Shown in pieces: positions 1-7,515 of a stretch of DNA of 64,000 bases. Source of the DNA: Pelorhabdus rhamnosifermentans (GTDB lineage Bacteria; Bacillota; Negativicutes; UMGS1260); the NCBI RefSeq assembly GCF_018835585.1, contig NZ_JAHGVE010000023.1:17599-81598 (forward strand), written 5' to 3'. Position 1 is the stretch's first letter; each line of letters opens with the position of its first letter. The notes beneath the pieces are model-generated. The model ran no database searches, had not been told where the DNA came from, and worked only from the letters and a program-made list of their open reading frames with translations. The position numbers and the translations under genes were made by a program.

Positions 1-1
1 G

Positions 2-418
2 AAACAGCCAATTGAAACAGACGTCATACTTGCTGATTTTGCTAAGGCTAAACAGCAATATGACTATATCACGGTTGAAGGCAGCGGTGGTATTATTTGC
101 CCCTTGCGGTTAGATGAAAAAGAGCTGATGTTGATCGACATTATTAAGCTTTTGAAACTGGATATAATTGTTGTGGCTTCTGCCGAACTTGGCACAATTA
201 ATAGCGTTGTATTAACCATAGACTATGCCAGAAGCAAAGAAATTCTAGTAAAAGGCATTATCTTAAACAAGTATGATAATGGTAATTTTTTACATAGAGA
301 CAATAAAAAATCCATCGAACGATTAACAGGTCTGCCCGTCATTACCTGCGTCGCCAATAACGATGAAAATCTCACACTAGATGCAAAAATTCTGTGTGAA
401 TGTTATAAGGAGGTCTAA
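2..418 (+). CDS. bioD: Dethiobiotin synthetase, C-terminal part (cut by window start)
   Basis: ATP-dependent dethiobiotin synthetase closes the ureido ring of dethiobiotin from 7,8-diaminopelargonate and CO2 in the biotin pathway. The reading frame is open from the first codon of the window, so the N-terminal P-loop lies outside. The visible part carries the family motif VEGSGG followed by the ICPL segment (bases about 77-112) and the later hydrophobic strand IIVVASAELGTIN, typical of BioD. It ends 3 bases before bioA, and the bioA ribosome-binding site lies inside its last codons, so the two are co-transcribed and probably translationally coupled. The identification is firm because of the motif and the bioA neighbour; the missing N-terminus limits further statements. 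Confidence 0.9.
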   Translation, partial: KQPIETDVILADFAKAKQQYDYITVEGSGGIICPLRLDEKELMLIDIIKLLKLDIIVVASAELGTINSVVLTIDYARSKEILVKGIILNKYDNGNFLHRDNKKSIERLTGLPVITCVANNDENLTLDAKILCECYKEV

Positions 419-421
419 CCA

Positions 422-1762
422 ATGAATTTAATTGAATTGGATTTAGAACATATCTGGCATCCATGCTCACAAATGAAAGATTACGAAGAACTTCCCCCCA
501 TTATTATTGATCATGCCAAAGGAATGTATCTGTATGATATTCATGGCAAGCGTTATGTTGATGTTGTCAGTTCTTGGTGGTGTAATCTATTGGGACACTG
601 TAACGAACGTATTAACACAGCTGTGAAAAAACAGATCGACAAATTGGAACATGTTATATTCGCTAATTTTTCTCATGTTCCCGCTATTACTCTGTGCGAT
701 CGGTTGGTGCAGGTTCTCCCTGCGGGACTTACTAAATTTTCTTTTACCGATAACGGGTCTTCAGCAGTTGAAGCCGCTATGAAAATGAGTTTTCAGTATC
801 ATTATCAGACAGGCAATAGGCAGAAAAAAAAGTTTATGTCCCTGACCAATGCGTATCATGGTGAAACGGTAGGTGCTTTGTCTGTGGGTGGTGTTGATTT
901 GTATTCCGAGATTTTTAAGCCGATGCTGCTTGATATGATTCATGTGGACGGGCCGGATTGTTATCGATGCCCCTATGGCAAGCAACGTGAAAGCTGCAAT
1001 GCTGAGTGCTTTGAGGCAGCTGAGAAATGTTTTGCGCAATATGGACATGAGACTTGTGCCTTTTTGGTTGAACCGCTTGTACAGGGGGCAGCAGGCATGA
1101 AAATCTATCCGCCCATTTATCTCAAAAAACTTCGCCAAGCTTGTAATCAGCATAACGTTCATCTAATTGACGATGAAATTGCCATGGGTTTTGGCCGAAC
1201 AGGCAAAATGTTTGCCTGTGACTATGCAGAAATTTCACCTGACATCATGTGTCTTTCCAAAGGGCTGACAGGCGGCTATTTGCCAATGGCATTGGTCGTA
1301 ACGACCCAAACGATGTATGATGCATTTTATGCAGATTACGGTACGCATAAAGCGTTTATGCATAGCCATACTTATAGTGGTAATCCCTTGGCTTGCTCAG
1401 CGGCTGTTGAAGTTTTGGCCATTATGCAGGAAGAAGGCATTTTAACGAAGGCCAATCAAAACGCCGTGTATTTTACTCAGTTGATCTGTGAGAAGTTAAA
1501 GGACTATAAGTATGTTGGCGATATCCGCTCGATTGGCCTCATTAATGCCATTGAGTTGGTAGAAGACAAAGAAACGAAGCGCTCCTTTGATGGAAAACGC
1601 AGAATAGGCTACCAGATTTATAAAAAGGCTCTGGACAAAGGCGTTGTCCTCAGACCGATAGGAGATGTGCTGTATTTTAATCCTCCATTGACGATTAGCC
1701 GTACAGATATGGATTTTGTGGTACAAGTATGTGCGGACTCCATTCAGGAAATTTTAGGCTGA
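422..1762 (+). CDS. bioA: Adenosylmethionine--8-amino-7-oxononanoate aminotransferase
   Basis: PLP-dependent class III aminotransferase that converts 8-amino-7-oxononanoate to 7,8-diaminopelargonate, normally with SAM as amino donor. At 446 residues it has the usual BioA length. The N-terminal LEHIWHPCSQM segment, the VVSSWWCN substrate-pocket segment and the TFTDNGSSAVEAAMKM cofactor-phosphate region (here SFTDNGSS) are typical. The PLP lysine is K280 in the CLSKGLTGG motif. AAGGAGG (407-413) sits 8 bases before the ATG. It follows bioD directly and is closed by a strong terminator, so this is the end of a biotin operon. No sign of damage. Confidence 0.95.
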   Translation: MNLIELDLEHIWHPCSQMKDYEELPPIIIDHAKGMYLYDIHGKRYVDVVSSWWCNLLGHCNERINTAVKKQIDKLEHVIFANFSHVPAITLCDRLVQVLPAGLTKFSFTDNGSSAVEAAMKMSFQYHYQTGNRQKKKFMSLTNAYHGETVGALSVGGVDLYSEIFKPMLLDMIHVDGPDCYRCPYGKQRESCNAECFEAAEKCFAQYGHETCAFLVEPLVQGAAGMKIYPPIYLKKLRQACNQHNVHLIDDEIAMGFGRTGKMFACDYAEISPDIMCLSKGLTGGYLPMALVVTTQTMYDAFYADYGTHKAFMHSHTYSGNPLACSAAVEVLAIMQEEGILTKANQNAVYFTQLICEKLKDYKYVGDIRSIGLINAIELVEDKETKRSFDGKRRIGYQIYKKALDKGVVLRPIGDVLYFNPPLTISRTDMDFVVQVCADSIQEILG

Positions 1763-1790
1763 TTCATGCTAATCATATAATATTTAACAA

Positions 1791-1836
1791 AAAATCCTGC
1801 AAAAAGCTCTTCAAGACATTTTGCAGGATTTTTTGC
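1791..1836 (+). terminator. Rho-independent terminator after bioA
   Basis: Perfect 14-bp inverted repeat, AAAATCCTGCAAAA (1791-1804) and its complement (1819-1832), with a 14-base loop and a T-rich tail. It closes the biotin operon and, being A-rich on the 5' side, could also work leftward. Confidence 0.85.
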
Positions 1837-1890
1837 ATTTTTGGGGTAATTGTTTTAAGGTAGATAAAGGATGAAACAGGGAGGGTAAAT

Positions 1891-2724
1891 ATGAAACTAA
1901 CCGTTTTAGTTGATAATCATACGCTGATTGATAGATATTTTCAGGGCGAGCCCGGTGTATCGTATTTCATTGAGTGTGATGATAGAAAATACTTATTTGA
2001 TACAGGATATTCGGGTATATTCCTGAGAAATGCCATTAAAATGGGTATTGATTTATTAACGTTAGATGGGGTAGTTATTTCACACGGGCACAATGATCAC
2101 ACATGGGGACTCAACGAATTAGTTAAACTATATTCTGAGGCAATAGCTGAAGGGCATCGATGTAAAAAACCTACCGTCATAGCTCATCCAGATGCATTTT
2201 TAGATAAGAATGTGGACGGGCTTGATGTGGGGTCCATGTTTTCTAGCAATCAATTAAAGAAGTCGTTTTCATTAGAGCTTGGGAAACAGTCTCTATGGCT
2301 TACTGATAGACTCCTGTTTTTGGGCGAAATCGAAAGAACTAATGCGTTTGAGGCAAGAACCCCAATAGGTAAAACACTGCGGGATGGCATTTGGGAAGAT
2401 GACTTTGTACTGGATGATTCTGCACTGGTGTATCGGTCTAATCAGGGATTGATTATCATCACAGGATGTTCTCATGCGGGAATTTGCAATATGATTGAAT
2501 ATGCTAAAAAGATATGTCATGAGGAAAGAGTCTATGATGTTATTGGCGGTTTTCACCTGTTAAATCCCTCCCAAGATAAATTAAGTAATACCGTTGAATA
2601 TCTTGCAAAATGCCAGCCTCACGCTATTTATGCCTGCCATTGTACTGATTTATATTCAAAAATAAGTTTAGCTCAAGCTATGAATGTTAAAGAGATTGGT
2701 GTAGGATTAGTATTGGAATATTAA
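1891..2724 (+). CDS. MBL-fold metallo-hydrolase
   Basis: Metallo-beta-lactamase-fold protein of 277 residues. The metal-binding motif SHGHNDHTWG gives the HxHxDH signature at about residues 65-72. The later GCSHAGICN and GGFHL motifs carry further metal-ligand histidines in the subfamily often labelled dihydropterin-ribofuranosylaminobenzene 5'-phosphate synthase-like. The true substrate of most members is unknown, so no specific reaction is claimed. GGGAGGG lies just before the ATG. It has its own gap from the biotin operon (terminator upstream) and is followed by the small FliG-N-like gene and the thiamine genes, which may or may not share its transcript. Confidence 0.85.
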   Translation: MKLTVLVDNHTLIDRYFQGEPGVSYFIECDDRKYLFDTGYSGIFLRNAIKMGIDLLTLDGVVISHGHNDHTWGLNELVKLYSEAIAEGHRCKKPTVIAHPDAFLDKNVDGLDVGSMFSSNQLKKSFSLELGKQSLWLTDRLLFLGEIERTNAFEARTPIGKTLRDGIWEDDFVLDDSALVYRSNQGLIIITGCSHAGICNMIEYAKKICHEERVYDVIGGFHLLNPSQDKLSNTVEYLAKCQPHAIYACHCTDLYSKISLAQAMNVKEIGVGLVLEY

Positions 2725-2791
2725 TGCATGAGGTTGCTAATCGAAAAAATACTGGTAAGGGATTTGAACACTTATAAGGGAGGTACTTCGG

Positions 2792-3085
2792 TTGAATGCA
2801 CTGCAAAAGGTAGCGGCTTTTCTTTTTATCATTGGTTTGGAAAAAGGTAAAAAGATTATGGCCTTAATGGATAGTGATGAACTAAAAAATGTGCTTGCTG
2901 AGTTTGGCAAACTGCAGAGACTTTCGCAAAAAATGCAAGAAGGCATTTGGCATGAGTTTGAGCAACAGGGCTATGAAGAAGGGATGAATCCCGTGGAGAC
3001 ACTCTTTGTCTGTAGGCAATTCTTTAATGGCAGCAAAATGAGTGATATGGACAAAAGAAAAACTATCTTATCGAGATTTCACTAG
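2792..3085 (+). CDS. Small FliG N-domain-like protein
   Basis: A 97-residue protein that starts at TTG, preceded by AAGGGAGG (2776-2783) at 8 bases spacing. The segment LQKVAAFLFIIGLEKGKKIM followed by MDSDELKNVLAEF resembles the N-terminal domain of the flagellar switch protein FliG (a KAA-type helix, then GxE, then a 'D-E' helix). The middle and C-terminal FliG domains are absent. There is no flagellar gene nearby; it stands 26 bases before thiM and is probably co-transcribed with it. Function is unknown. The resemblance is by eye and the alternative is an unrelated small helical protein. Confidence 0.6.
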   Translation: MNALQKVAAFLFIIGLEKGKKIMALMDSDELKNVLAEFGKLQRLSQKMQEGIWHEFEQQGYEEGMNPVETLFVCRQFFNGSKMSDMDKRKTILSRFH

Positions 3086-3111
3086 AATAAAAATACTTGG
3101 AGGCATAGGAA

Positions 3112-3936
3112 ATGGAAATATTGCCAGAAATAGTGAATCTACTCTTAGAAATTAAAGAGAAAAAACCGTTAGTGCATCATATTACAAATTATGTGACAGT
3201 CAATGATTGTGCTAACATGACCTTGGCAATCGGTGCATCTCCTGTTATGGCTGATGATATTGGCGAGGTGGAAGAAATGGTTTCTTTTGCTTCTTCCTTG
3301 GTTATTAATATAGGGACTCTAAATGCCCGCAATATTGAGTCAATGATAGTTGCAGGTAAAAGGGCGCGAGAAAAAAGGATTCCCATTGTTTTTGATCCAG
3401 TAGGAGTGGGAGCTACAAAATTACGCACAACTACGGCCAAACGAATTATCGAAGAAGTTTGTCCTACAGTCATTCGGGGCAATATGTCAGAGATCAAGAT
3501 TTTAGCAGGTATGGATGCTGATATCAAAGGTGTTGATTCGGTTTCTGGTGAAGAGGATAGCGAAAAGGTGGCGCAACAGCTAGCTCAAAAACTTGATTGT
3601 GTAATCGCTATCACAGGTAAGCGAGATATTATTGCGCAAGGAGATAGAATTTGTCGCATTGATAATGGTCATGTGATCTTATCGCAGGTAACAGGTACAG
3701 GATGTATGGCGACTTCTTTGATTGCCTGCTTTTGCGGGATAGCACCCGATCCATTTATTGGGGCGGCCGCCGGCGTGACGGTCATGGGCTTGGCCGGGGA
3801 GTTAGCAAAAAAGTCCTTGCAGTCAGGAGAAGGTATTGGGATCTTCAGAGTCCGATTGTTTGATGCTGTTTGGTCCATGACTGAAGAAGACATACGAAAA
3901 GGGGGTCGCGTTATTTATGAGCAAAAGTCCCATTAA
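3112..3936 (+). CDS. thiM: Hydroxyethylthiazole kinase
   Basis: Phosphorylates 4-methyl-5-(2-hydroxyethyl)thiazole in thiamine salvage. It has 274 residues, the family length. The N-terminal KPLVHHITNYVTVNDCAN segment and GASPVMADD are diagnostic for ThiM. The GTGC motif places the conserved cysteine at residue 198, and the FDPVGVGAT strand is also present. The stop codon overlaps the start of thiE by 20 bases, indicating coupling. No TPP riboswitch was recognised upstream. Confidence 0.95.
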   Translation: MEILPEIVNLLLEIKEKKPLVHHITNYVTVNDCANMTLAIGASPVMADDIGEVEEMVSFASSLVINIGTLNARNIESMIVAGKRAREKRIPIVFDPVGVGATKLRTTTAKRIIEEVCPTVIRGNMSEIKILAGMDADIKGVDSVSGEEDSEKVAQQLAQKLDCVIAITGKRDIIAQGDRICRIDNGHVILSQVTGTGCMATSLIACFCGIAPDPFIGAAAGVTVMGLAGELAKKSLQSGEGIGIFRVRLFDAVWSMTEEDIRKGGRVIYEQKSH

Positions 3937-4534
3937 CTATTCGTTATATTTAGTAACAGATAGAGATTTGTTGTACGGGAAAGATATTGTGGCAACAGTG
4001 GAACAAGCTATTTTAGGCGGCGTTACGATAGTGCAAATTCGGGAAAAGAGTTTATCCACGCGAGAATTCTTTCAATGTGCTTTATTGTTAAAAGGTATTA
4101 CTGCAAAATATGGTGTTTCTTTTATAGTGAATGATCGAACTGATATTGCTTTAGCTATCGATGCCGACGGCCTTCATATCGGGCAGGATGATATGCCTTT
4201 GTCGGTGGCAAGAAGGTTACTTGGACCTAATAAAATAATTGGTGTATCTGCAGCTACGCTCAAGCAGGCTTTAACGGCTCAAGCGGGCGGTGCAGATTAC
4301 TTGGGAGTAGGAGCAGTATTTCCTACGACAACAAAAGATGATGCAAGTAATGTAAGTTTGCAAATGTTACAAGAAATAAAGAGACAAGTAAATATTCCTG
4401 TTGTGGCTATTGGCGGGATTAATGAGAACAATATTAGTAAGGTAATGGCAACAGGAGTAGATGGTGCCGCAGTGGTATCCGCTATTGTTGCCGCTCGTGA
4501 TCCCTATGGGTCTGCAAGAAAACTTCGCCAATGA
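3917..4534 (+). CDS. thiE: Thiamine-phosphate synthase
   Basis: Joins HMP-pyrophosphate and thiazole phosphate to thiamine phosphate. It is a 205-residue TIM-barrel protein. The motifs VQIREKS, FIVNDRTDIA, DGLHIGQDDMP and the GVGAVFPTTTK phosphate-binding loop are all present, as is VVAIGGIN near the end. It begins inside the last codons of thiM, so the pair forms a thiazole-salvage unit. A hairpin follows the stop codon directly. Confidence 0.95.
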   Translation: MSKSPINYSLYLVTDRDLLYGKDIVATVEQAILGGVTIVQIREKSLSTREFFQCALLLKGITAKYGVSFIVNDRTDIALAIDADGLHIGQDDMPLSVARRLLGPNKIIGVSAATLKQALTAQAGGADYLGVGAVFPTTTKDDASNVSLQMLQEIKRQVNIPVVAIGGINENNISKVMATGVDGAAVVSAIVAARDPYGSARKLRQ

Positions 4535-4817
4535 AATATACCGCTATTTTTCTAATTCTAGATAAATAGCGGTTTCGTATTGTTTAGACCTGCAATTTAC
4601 TTATAGAGATTATAAAATTGCAGTTGTTTAGTATATTTAAGTATTTTATCCATTTTGCAGGGGATTTTAAGTTCTTTGTTGTATTATACCTTAAAATACC
4701 TTGTGTATTTTTTTTGTGTTTTATACAAGTATTTTAAATATTATGTGTTGCATTATTATTTGGAGAAGAGGTGAACAAAGAAGTGCGAGGTGTCATCAGT
4801 TAACAAGATTCATTTTA
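4535..4817. other. Intergenic region between thiE and the chemoreceptor leader
   Basis: AT-rich gap without a credible gene. It holds the thiE terminator, then a second dyad, CTGCAATTT (4590-4598) and AAATTGCAG (4615-4623), with a 16-base loop. A TTTTGCAGG stretch near 4655 resembles the GCAGG element seen at other promoters in this window. The chemoreceptor promoter should lie here before the riboswitch, but no unique -35/-10 pair can be chosen. Confidence 0.5.
4540..4580 (+). terminator. Terminator after thiE
   Basis: A 15-bp stem with one mismatch (arms 4540-4554 and 4559-4573) around a 4-base loop, starting 6 bases after the thiE stop; the following bases are T-rich (TTTCGT), so the tail is only moderate. 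Confidence 0.6.
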
Positions 4818-4900
4818 TATTGAGCAAACTTATTGAAAAATAGGGACGCAAAGCAATGGGTCTAAAGGCAACATGCCTATGACTGCCAGGCTACCAACGA
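4818..4900 (+). promoter_or_regulatory. Cyclic di-GMP-I (GEMM) riboswitch aptamer
   Basis: The order of conserved GEMM-I blocks is visible: GCAAAC (4824-4829), a GAAA tetraloop-like segment, GGGACGCAAAGC (4843-4854), GGGTCTAAA, a short GGC/GCC helix, then ATGACTGCCAGGCTACC (4878-4894). This is the classical c-di-GMP class I aptamer. It lies about 70 bases before a methyl-accepting chemotaxis gene, a common target of this class. The direction of control is not visible from the sequence, but a U-run follows the aptamer. Confidence 0.9.
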
Positions 4901-4901
4901 A

Positions 4902-4943
4902 AAAGTATTGTTGTGGAAGGCAGGCCGAGTGCTTGTTTTTTTT
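4902..4943 (+). terminator. Probable expression-platform terminator of the riboswitch
   Basis: Downstream of the aptamer an AAGTATT / AGTGCTT helix (with G-U pairs) is followed by a run of nine T residues (about 4935-4943). This suggests transcription-termination control of the chemoreceptor. The stem is not strong, so the exact fold is uncertain. Confidence 0.5.
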
Positions 4944-4966
4944 TGATCATGTTAATTTAAAGGAGT

Positions 4967-7006
4967 ATGTTGAGCGTGAAAATCAAAAGTATTCAAATTA
5001 AGTTATTAATGATTTTAGTTCCGTTATTTTTGGTGTTCTTGGGACTATTATCACTGAGTAGCTATTATTTTTCCAAGCAATCATTAACTGCCAGTGTCAA
5101 TGAAACGGCTATGGCTGTAGGAACGGACTATGCCAATCGGGTGCAAGATGATATCGAAGTTTTGCTGGCTCGCCTAGATGGCGTGGCAAATCATCCTGCT
5201 TTACGTATAGGCAGTGATAAAGCTCAAATTATGCAAGTTCTACAAGAGGTAAAACAAGCTAATAATGGATTTGACGCACTCATTTTTATTGCTCCTGATG
5301 GTATGGGCGTGACTAGTGAAGGAACTATGGCGAATTATGGGGATCGGGATTATTTTAAACAAGCTGTATCCACCAAAAAGGCCGTTGTATCTAATCCTCT
5401 TCTGTCAAAATCAACAGGGAAACTGTCCGTGATGTTAGCTGTACCTGTGATGAACAATGGACAAATGACAGGTGTAACTATCGGCACGGTTTCATTGGAA
5501 CGGCTCACGAATATGATAGGGGATCTAAAATTTCTTGAGACAGGTTATGGCCAGATTTCCGATGCCTCTGGTATGATCATTGCTCATCCCAAGCAGCCTG
5601 AACTTGTCGGAAAGTTAAATTTAATTGATAAAAAAATCAATTCTGAGTTGAATTTGCAACAAACGGAATTGGATGATCAACTAATTCAATTAATTAAGAC
5701 GAGTCAGACAGGCAAACAAGTGAAAGGCAACTATACATTCGTTGATGGTATAGCAAGAGTTGCCGTAGCTACTCCAATCAATTTACCTGGCGGACAGCGC
5801 TGGGTCATGATGGTAGCGGCACCGCAGCAGGAAGCTACGCGTGCCACGAGTCATTTAGCATGGCTGATGCTAGGAATTTCCTTGGTATGTTTACTGTTGG
5901 CGGCAGGATCCATTGTGATTTTGGCAAAACGTTTTGCAGCTCCGATTACTCGACTGCGCGATGAGTGCTTGCTTTTAGCACAAGGCGATTTGCGTGAAAG
6001 AAAAATGCATATTACATCAGTGGATGAAATAGGCCAATTGGCACAAGGGTTTCGGGCTATGCAGAGAAATTTACGAGATCTTGTGGCAAAAATGAGTGCT
6101 CAATCAGAACATTTGGCGGCATCAAGCGAAGAATTGACAGCAAGTTCAGATCAATCGTCTCAGGCTGTTAATCAAGTCGCCGCTTCGATTACAGAAGTTG
6201 CGGCCGGAGCTAGCGAACAATTGGTGGTTGCCAATGAAACTGCTAGTGTAGTGGAAAAAATGACTGCTCATATTCAGCATGTTGCGGCAACAAGCAGTCA
6301 GGTAGCCGATCGTTCGGAGCAAGCTGCTGATAAAGCTGGTCAAGGCAGTGAATCTGTTAATGAAGCAGTAAACCAGATGGCACAAATTGAAGAAACCGTG
6401 AATACTTCGGCGAAGGTCGTAGCGGAACTTGGCGAAAAATCAAAAGAAATTGGTCAAATTGTAGCTACGATTTCCGGAATTGCCGGACAGACGAACTTGT
6501 TAGCGTTAAATGCTGCTATCGAAGCGGCACGTGCCGGTGAACAAGGCAAAGGTTTTGCCGTCGTGGCTGAAGAAGTCCGCAAATTAGCTGAGCAGTCACA
6601 AGCCGCCACAGAACAGATTTCATCTCTGATCGGTGGGATACAGGGAGAGACGGATAAAGCGGTTGCATCTATGGATGCCGGAACTCGGGAAGTCAAACGT
6701 GGAGCAGAAGTGGTCAATTTCGCTGGTCAGGCCTTCCAGGAAATTGTGACGCTCGTAGCGCAAGTATCTGAGCAGGTTAAGGAAAATTCTGCAGCTATTA
6801 ATGAATTGGCAACAGCAAGTGAGAAAATTGTAAAAACAGTAGAAAAAATTGATCGGTTAAGTAAAAAAGCAGCGGGAGAAGCACAAACCGTATCGGCGGC
6901 TACTGAGGAACAATCAGCAGCTATGGAAGAAATTGCTTCATCTAGCCAAAGTTTAGCGAATCTTGCCATAGAGTTGCAAGAAGCAATTCGCAAATTTAGT
7001 ATTTAA
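4967..7006 (+). CDS. Methyl-accepting chemotaxis protein (Cache sensor)
   Basis: Transmembrane chemoreceptor of 679 residues. Membrane segment 1 is at about residues 10-33. An extracytoplasmic Cache-type ligand domain follows (with [10 protein letters not shown] and the '[12 protein letters not shown]' type repeat). Membrane segment 2 is at about 295-320, then a HAMP domain and a long MA signalling domain. The highly conserved hairpin tip with [16 protein letters not shown] is near residues 505-530 and would bind CheA/CheW. AAGGAG ends one base before ATG 4967, so TTG 4970 or GTG 4976 may be the real start. It is preceded by a c-di-GMP riboswitch and followed by a strong terminator, so it is monocistronic. 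The ligand is not predictable. Confidence 0.92.
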   Translation: MLSVKIKSIQIKLLMILVPLFLVFLGLLSLSSYYFSKQSLTASVNETAMAVGTDYANRVQDDIEVLLARLDGVANHPALRIGSDKAQIMQVLQEVKQANNGFDALIFIAPDGMGVTSEGTMANYGDRDYFKQAVSTKKAVVSNPLLSKSTGKLSVMLAVPVMNNGQMTGVTIGTVSLERLTNMIGDLKFLETGYGQISDASGMIIAHPKQPELVGKLNLIDKKINSELNLQQTELDDQLIQLIKTSQTGKQVKGNYTFVDGIARVAVATPINLPGGQRWVMMVAAPQQEATRATSHLAWLMLGISLVCLLLAAGSIVILAKRFAAPITRLRDECLLLAQGDLRERKMHITSVDEIGQLAQGFRAMQRNLRDLVAKMSAQSEHLAASSEELTASSDQSSQAVNQVAASITEVAAGASEQLVVANETASVVEKMTAHIQHVAATSSQVADRSEQAADKAGQGSESVNEAVNQMAQIEETVNTSAKVVAELGEKSKEIGQIVATISGIAGQTNLLALNAAIEAARAGEQGKGFAVVAEEVRKLAEQSQAATEQISSLIGGIQGETDKAVASMDAGTREVKRGAEVVNFAGQAFQEIVTLVAQVSEQVKENSAAINELATASEKIVKTVEKIDRLSKKAAGEAQTVSAATEEQSAAMEEIASSSQSLANLAIELQEAIRKFSI

Positions 7007-7016
7007 GTGCTGATAG

Positions 7017-7057
7017 AAAATAGTCCTTGTCCACAAAAATGGATAAGGACTATTTTT
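7017..7057 (+). terminator. Terminator after the chemoreceptor
   Basis: Arms AAAATAGTCCTTGTCCA (7017-7033) and its near-complement (7040-7056) with a 6-base loop and T-rich end. Isolates the chemoreceptor from the BlaI/BlaR1 operon. Confidence 0.85.
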
Positions 7058-7058
7058 A

Positions 7059-7088
7059 TTGACAAGCAGGGTCAGAGAAAGCTATAGT
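7059..7088 (+). promoter_or_regulatory. Promoter of the blaI-blaR1 operon
   Basis: TTGACA (7059-7064), 18-base spacer and TATAGT (7083-7088). The predicted start point falls just before the BlaI-type palindrome at 7097-7110, which suits steric repression. Confidence 0.65.
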
Positions 7089-7096
7089 AATTATAT

Positions 7097-7110
7097 ACTA
7101 CATTTGTAAT
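7097..7110 (+). promoter_or_regulatory. BlaI/MecI-type operator before blaI
   Basis: The core TACATTTGTA (7099-7108) matches the TACA-N2-TGTA dyad bound by BlaI/MecI-family repressors. The identical core recurs at 9431-9440 before the beta-lactamase gene. It lies between the predicted start point and the blaI ribosome-binding site, so blaI is probably autoregulated. Confidence 0.7.
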
Positions 7111-7127
7111 CCTAGGAAGTGAAATTC

Positions 7128-7502
7128 ATGAAAAAATTACCACAAATCTCTGATACGGAATGGCAAGTCATGAAAATATTATGGTCTAGCGCACCCATTA
7201 CCGCTAATGAAGTTATTAAGAAATTTGATGGCGTTATGTCGTGGAAACCAAAGACAATTAAAACGCTGCTTGGGCGACTGGTCAAGAAACAGGCCATTGC
7301 GTTTAATAAGGATGGCCGGACATACGTTTATTACCCTCTCGTCGCAGAGGATGAGTGTGTAAAAGCGGAAAGTCAGTCTTTTTTAGAAAAGGTATTTTCT
7401 GGTGCCTTAAATGTGATGTTTGCTAATTTTCTGGAAGAAAAAGAATTATCAAGAGAAGAGATAGAGGAATTAAAGCGTATTCTAGATCAAAAGAAAAAAT
7501 AA
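7128..7502 (+). CDS. blaI: BlaI/MecI/CopY-family transcriptional repressor
   Basis: Winged-helix repressor of about 124 residues. The ISDTEWQVMKILW start, the ANEVIKKF helix, the recognition region WKPKTIKTLLGRLVKK and the C-terminal dimerisation helices SREEIEELKRIL are typical of the BlaI/MecI family. ATG 7128 is chosen because AGGAAG (7114-7119) is 8 bases upstream; the in-frame GTG 7119 overlaps that site. The gene for the matching sensor, BlaR1, starts 13 bases after the stop. In known systems BlaR1 senses a beta-lactam and triggers BlaI cleavage, which derepresses both operons; the operator copies here fit that scheme. Confidence 0.9.
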   Translation: MKKLPQISDTEWQVMKILWSSAPITANEVIKKFDGVMSWKPKTIKTLLGRLVKKQAIAFNKDGRTYVYYPLVAEDECVKAESQSFLEKVFSGALNVMFANFLEEKELSREEIEELKRILDQKKK

Positions 7503-7515
7503 GGGAGAGCTCTTC

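Noticed and set aside
761..1162. 133-codon frame on the - strand inside bioA
   Set aside because: Shadow of bioA without start signals or recognisable motifs.
2725..3111. TPP riboswitch before thiM
   Set aside because: No CTGAGA or ACCTGATCTGG-type blocks were found in the leader.
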